Below, piece after piece: positions 51,220 to 52,750 of a stretch of DNA of 52,750 nt (position 1 is the stretch's first letter; every line of letters starts with the position of its first letter). The notes below the pieces were generated by a model, which was not told the DNA's origin, searched no databases, and saw nothing but the letters and a program-made list of their open reading frames with translations. Origin of the DNA: JAITMY01 sp031549685 (lineage in GTDB: Bacteria > Bacteroidota > Bacteroidia > Bacteroidales > UBA932); the NCBI GenBank assembly GCA_031549685.1, contig JAVBPG010000040.1, positions 1 to 52,750 on the forward strand. The letters are read 5' to 3'. The position numbers were made by a program, and so were the translations under genes.

Positions 51220-52750
51220 TTACTTCAACGTACGGACACACCTGCCTCTACGAGCATATCTTTTATCGTGATAATCATAAGATGTACCGGTGTTGCTGGT
51301 AGAAACGGTTACAGCACTCCACGATGACGCTTCTCCGTCCTGGGTTGCTGTAAAATACTCGGAAGATGTTGCGATATTAAAGTTCCCGGGCTGCCGGCCT
51401 CCGGTGCGGGTATAGGTAAACACGTTGTACAGCTCCTCATGGGTGGGCATTCGCCAATCCGTAAATCCCCCCGTGTTGAGCCTTGCGCAGCTGCCGTTTA
51501 CGGGAGTGGCGTTTTGGGGGCCCGATGGGGGTGTGGCCAGCGATGTGGAGTTAGTCGGTACATTATTGAATATGTACCACGAAGCCTGCGGCAGGTCTTC
51601 GCGCTGCATCAGCAAATCGTACTCTAATCCGCTGTCGGCTTTTCTGATAATATATGCGGCAATGCCGTTCAGCTCAAAAGCTACATCTCCAAACAGGCCC
51701 TGCGTGCTTTCAAGCGTATATATTACCTTGGCGGAGGTTATAGCCCCCGTGCCCATCATATTCCTAAGGGTAAAAGTGAAGGAATGCTCCCCCGGTCCGC
51801 GTTGCACCCCAATGTTAAGGCTGGTAGCTTGAAGAACGTTGTTGGCATCCGTTCTTGCCTTAACCCGCCACTCGGCGTTGGATTTTATCTTGAAGCTGTA
51901 CTGTGTTGCGCTCAGCTGGTAAAAGTCTTCCACTTCGGGAACCACGGTGTAGCTGGTTTGCCGTACGACTACATCCTTTACCAGGGGTAGCCCATCATCG
52001 CTGGTTGCCGTAATTTTCAGCTTACTCTCCTTCGTCAGGTACGGATTATTCTTCAGCTCGTCGGCGGTTATCAGCATTGGTTTGACGGGTAGTGCATACA
52101 CGCCACCCGAAATAATGGAGGGAACTATTGTTTCGAGGTAAACTCCACCGTAGCTTGACGGGTAGTGCAGCTGGCAAGGCTTGGCAGAGGGCTCCCAGCT
52201 TATCCCTAACACCAGCGGCTGAATATTATAGTTGGGAAACTTTAGCGTATCGGTGGTGGTTCTGATTTCCAGCCCGGGCTTGTCGGTTTGCACCACTTTT
52301 ACCATGTAGGAAAGCCGCCCGGCAACGATGGAAATACTTCCCTCGCGCTGCGCACCCGTATTTGCCGTTACCTTAAAGTTCAGGTAGCTGGTGCCGGTAC
52401 CACCCGTTGGGCTGCCGACAATCGACAGCCAGCTACCCCCCGATGCCACCTGAGCATTCCATACCGGGAAATCGGTTTTTATGGCAAGCTTGTCGGTACA
52501 CGTTCTCCCCTCTTTTGCCAGCTCAAACAAAGATTGGTTTACCGACAGGTAGTACTGCCCATCGAAAATGACATCCTTCATATCCCCGTCATTCCACTCC
52601 TCCACATCTACCTCCATGTTCAGCGGCCTGGAATTAAAGGCATCCTCCGGCGTGGGGTAGCCGCTACCCGATACCTTGATGATGTTGACCCGGTAGCGGT
52701 GGTTGCGCAGAATATCCGCGTAATCCTTCGTAACGTTGTTGTTGGCATCC
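51220..52750 (-). CDS. Fimbrillin-like protein with BACON and DUF1566 domains (partial)
   Basis: At least 509 residues; the 5' end lies beyond the window, because the frame stays open upstream of the internal ATG at 52617. The first visible part, RNHRYRVNIIKVSGSGYPTP followed by LNMEVDVEEWND, matches the end of Bacteroidales fimbrillin (Mfa1/FimA-type) domains. Next is a BACON-type domain (SWLSIVGSP, then GSISIVAGRLSYMVKVVQTD), then a second beta-rich segment. The C-terminus is a DUF1566-like domain (GGFTDWRMPTHEELYNVF, ATSSEYFTATQDG, RRGRCVRTLK). The combination suggests a minor fimbrial or surface-tip protein. Confidence 0.78.
   Translation of the reverse strand, partial: DANNNVTKDYADILRNHRYRVNIIKVSGSGYPTPEDAFNSRPLNMEVDVEEWNDGDMKDVIFDGQYYLSVNQSLFELAKEGRTCTDKLAIKTDFPVWNAQVASGGSWLSIVGSPTGGTGTSYLNFKVTANTGAQREGSISIVAGRLSYMVKVVQTDKPGLEIRTTTDTLKFPNYNIQPLVLGISWEPSAKPCQLHYPSSYGGVYLETIVPSIISGGVYALPVKPMLITADELKNNPYLTKESKLKITATSDDGLPLVKDVVVRQTSYTVVPEVEDFYQLSATQYSFKIKSNAEWRVKARTDANNVLQATSLNIGVQRGPGEHSFTFTLRNMMGTGAITSAKVIYTLESTQGLFGDVAFELNGIAAYIIRKADSGLEYDLLMQREDLPQASWYIFNNVPTNSTSLATPPSGPQNATPVNGSCARLNTGGFTDWRMPTHEELYNVFTYTRTGGRQPGNFNIATSSEYFTATQDGEASSWSAVTVSTSNTGTSYDYHDKRYARRGRCVRTLK

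Noticed and set aside
1..52750. Search for tRNA, rRNA, riboswitch, integrase or transposase genes
   Set aside because: No cloverleaf, rRNA segment, recognisable riboswitch core or recombinase motif was found by eye; structured small RNAs could still be missed.

Overview
The window looks like a chromosomal segment of a Bacteroidota organism, most likely in or near the Bacteroidales. Several things in the sequence point there. There are type IX secretion (T9SS) cargo proteins with both kinds of C-terminal sorting domain, a PorP/SprF-type membrane protein, a DUF5686 outer-membrane protein and a fimbrillin-like lipoprotein locus with a clostripain-family peptidase. TAnnTTTG-type promoter boxes occur close to start codons. 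Coding DNA is moderately GC-rich. No rRNA, tRNA, CRISPR array, integrase or transposase was found.

Layout. (1) 1-10410, plus strand: the tail of one T9SS cargo protein, then a likely two-gene operon of a secreted GH13 amylase and a 2195-residue modular surface protein that appears to carry three divergent copies of the amylase's N-terminal module. (2) 10475-25147, minus strand: endonuclease III downstream of a DUF5686 outer-membrane protein, a 175-bp MITE-like palindromic element, and a three-gene T9SS/gliding-type locus. That locus runs from a 2709-residue repeat adhesin through a PorP/SprF protein to an OmpA/PD40 protein. (3) 25271-30412: an AraC-type regulator, an 839-bp AT-rich gap, a Uup-like ABC-F ATPase, a pRiA4b ORF-3-like protein and miaA. 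(4) 30432-36090: a compact glycan-assembly cluster (methyltransferase, GT8, methyltransferase, GT2, GT-C/TPR) that is visibly AT-richer than its surroundings up to about 35190. (5) 36127-46282, plus strand: valS, a bacterial GH3-family protein, a secreted propeller-like protein whose start lies inside a dispersed palindromic repeat, a deoxynucleoside kinase, a Crp/Fnr regulator, a YhcC-like radical SAM protein and a lamin-tail surface protein. (6) 46295-52750, minus strand: metG, then a cell-envelope group of a thioredoxin-like putative lipoprotein, a small membrane protein, a clostripain-family lipoprotein and a fimbrillin/BACON/DUF1566 protein that runs off the window.

How it fits together. 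Most of the non-housekeeping content concerns the cell surface. The amylase and its giant neighbour are best read as a surface starch-handling pair exported by T9SS. The adhesin/PorP/OmpA locus resembles SprB-SprF-type gliding and adhesion loci. The glycan cluster could make polyprenyl-linked sugars for surface polysaccharide or protein glycosylation. Housekeeping genes (nth, uup, miaA, valS, metG) sit between these accessory blocks.

All family assignments come from motifs read by eye, without database searches. The most interesting points are the amylase/scaffold pair, the composition breakpoint inside the GT-C/TPR gene, and the repeat-derived start of the gene at 40411.
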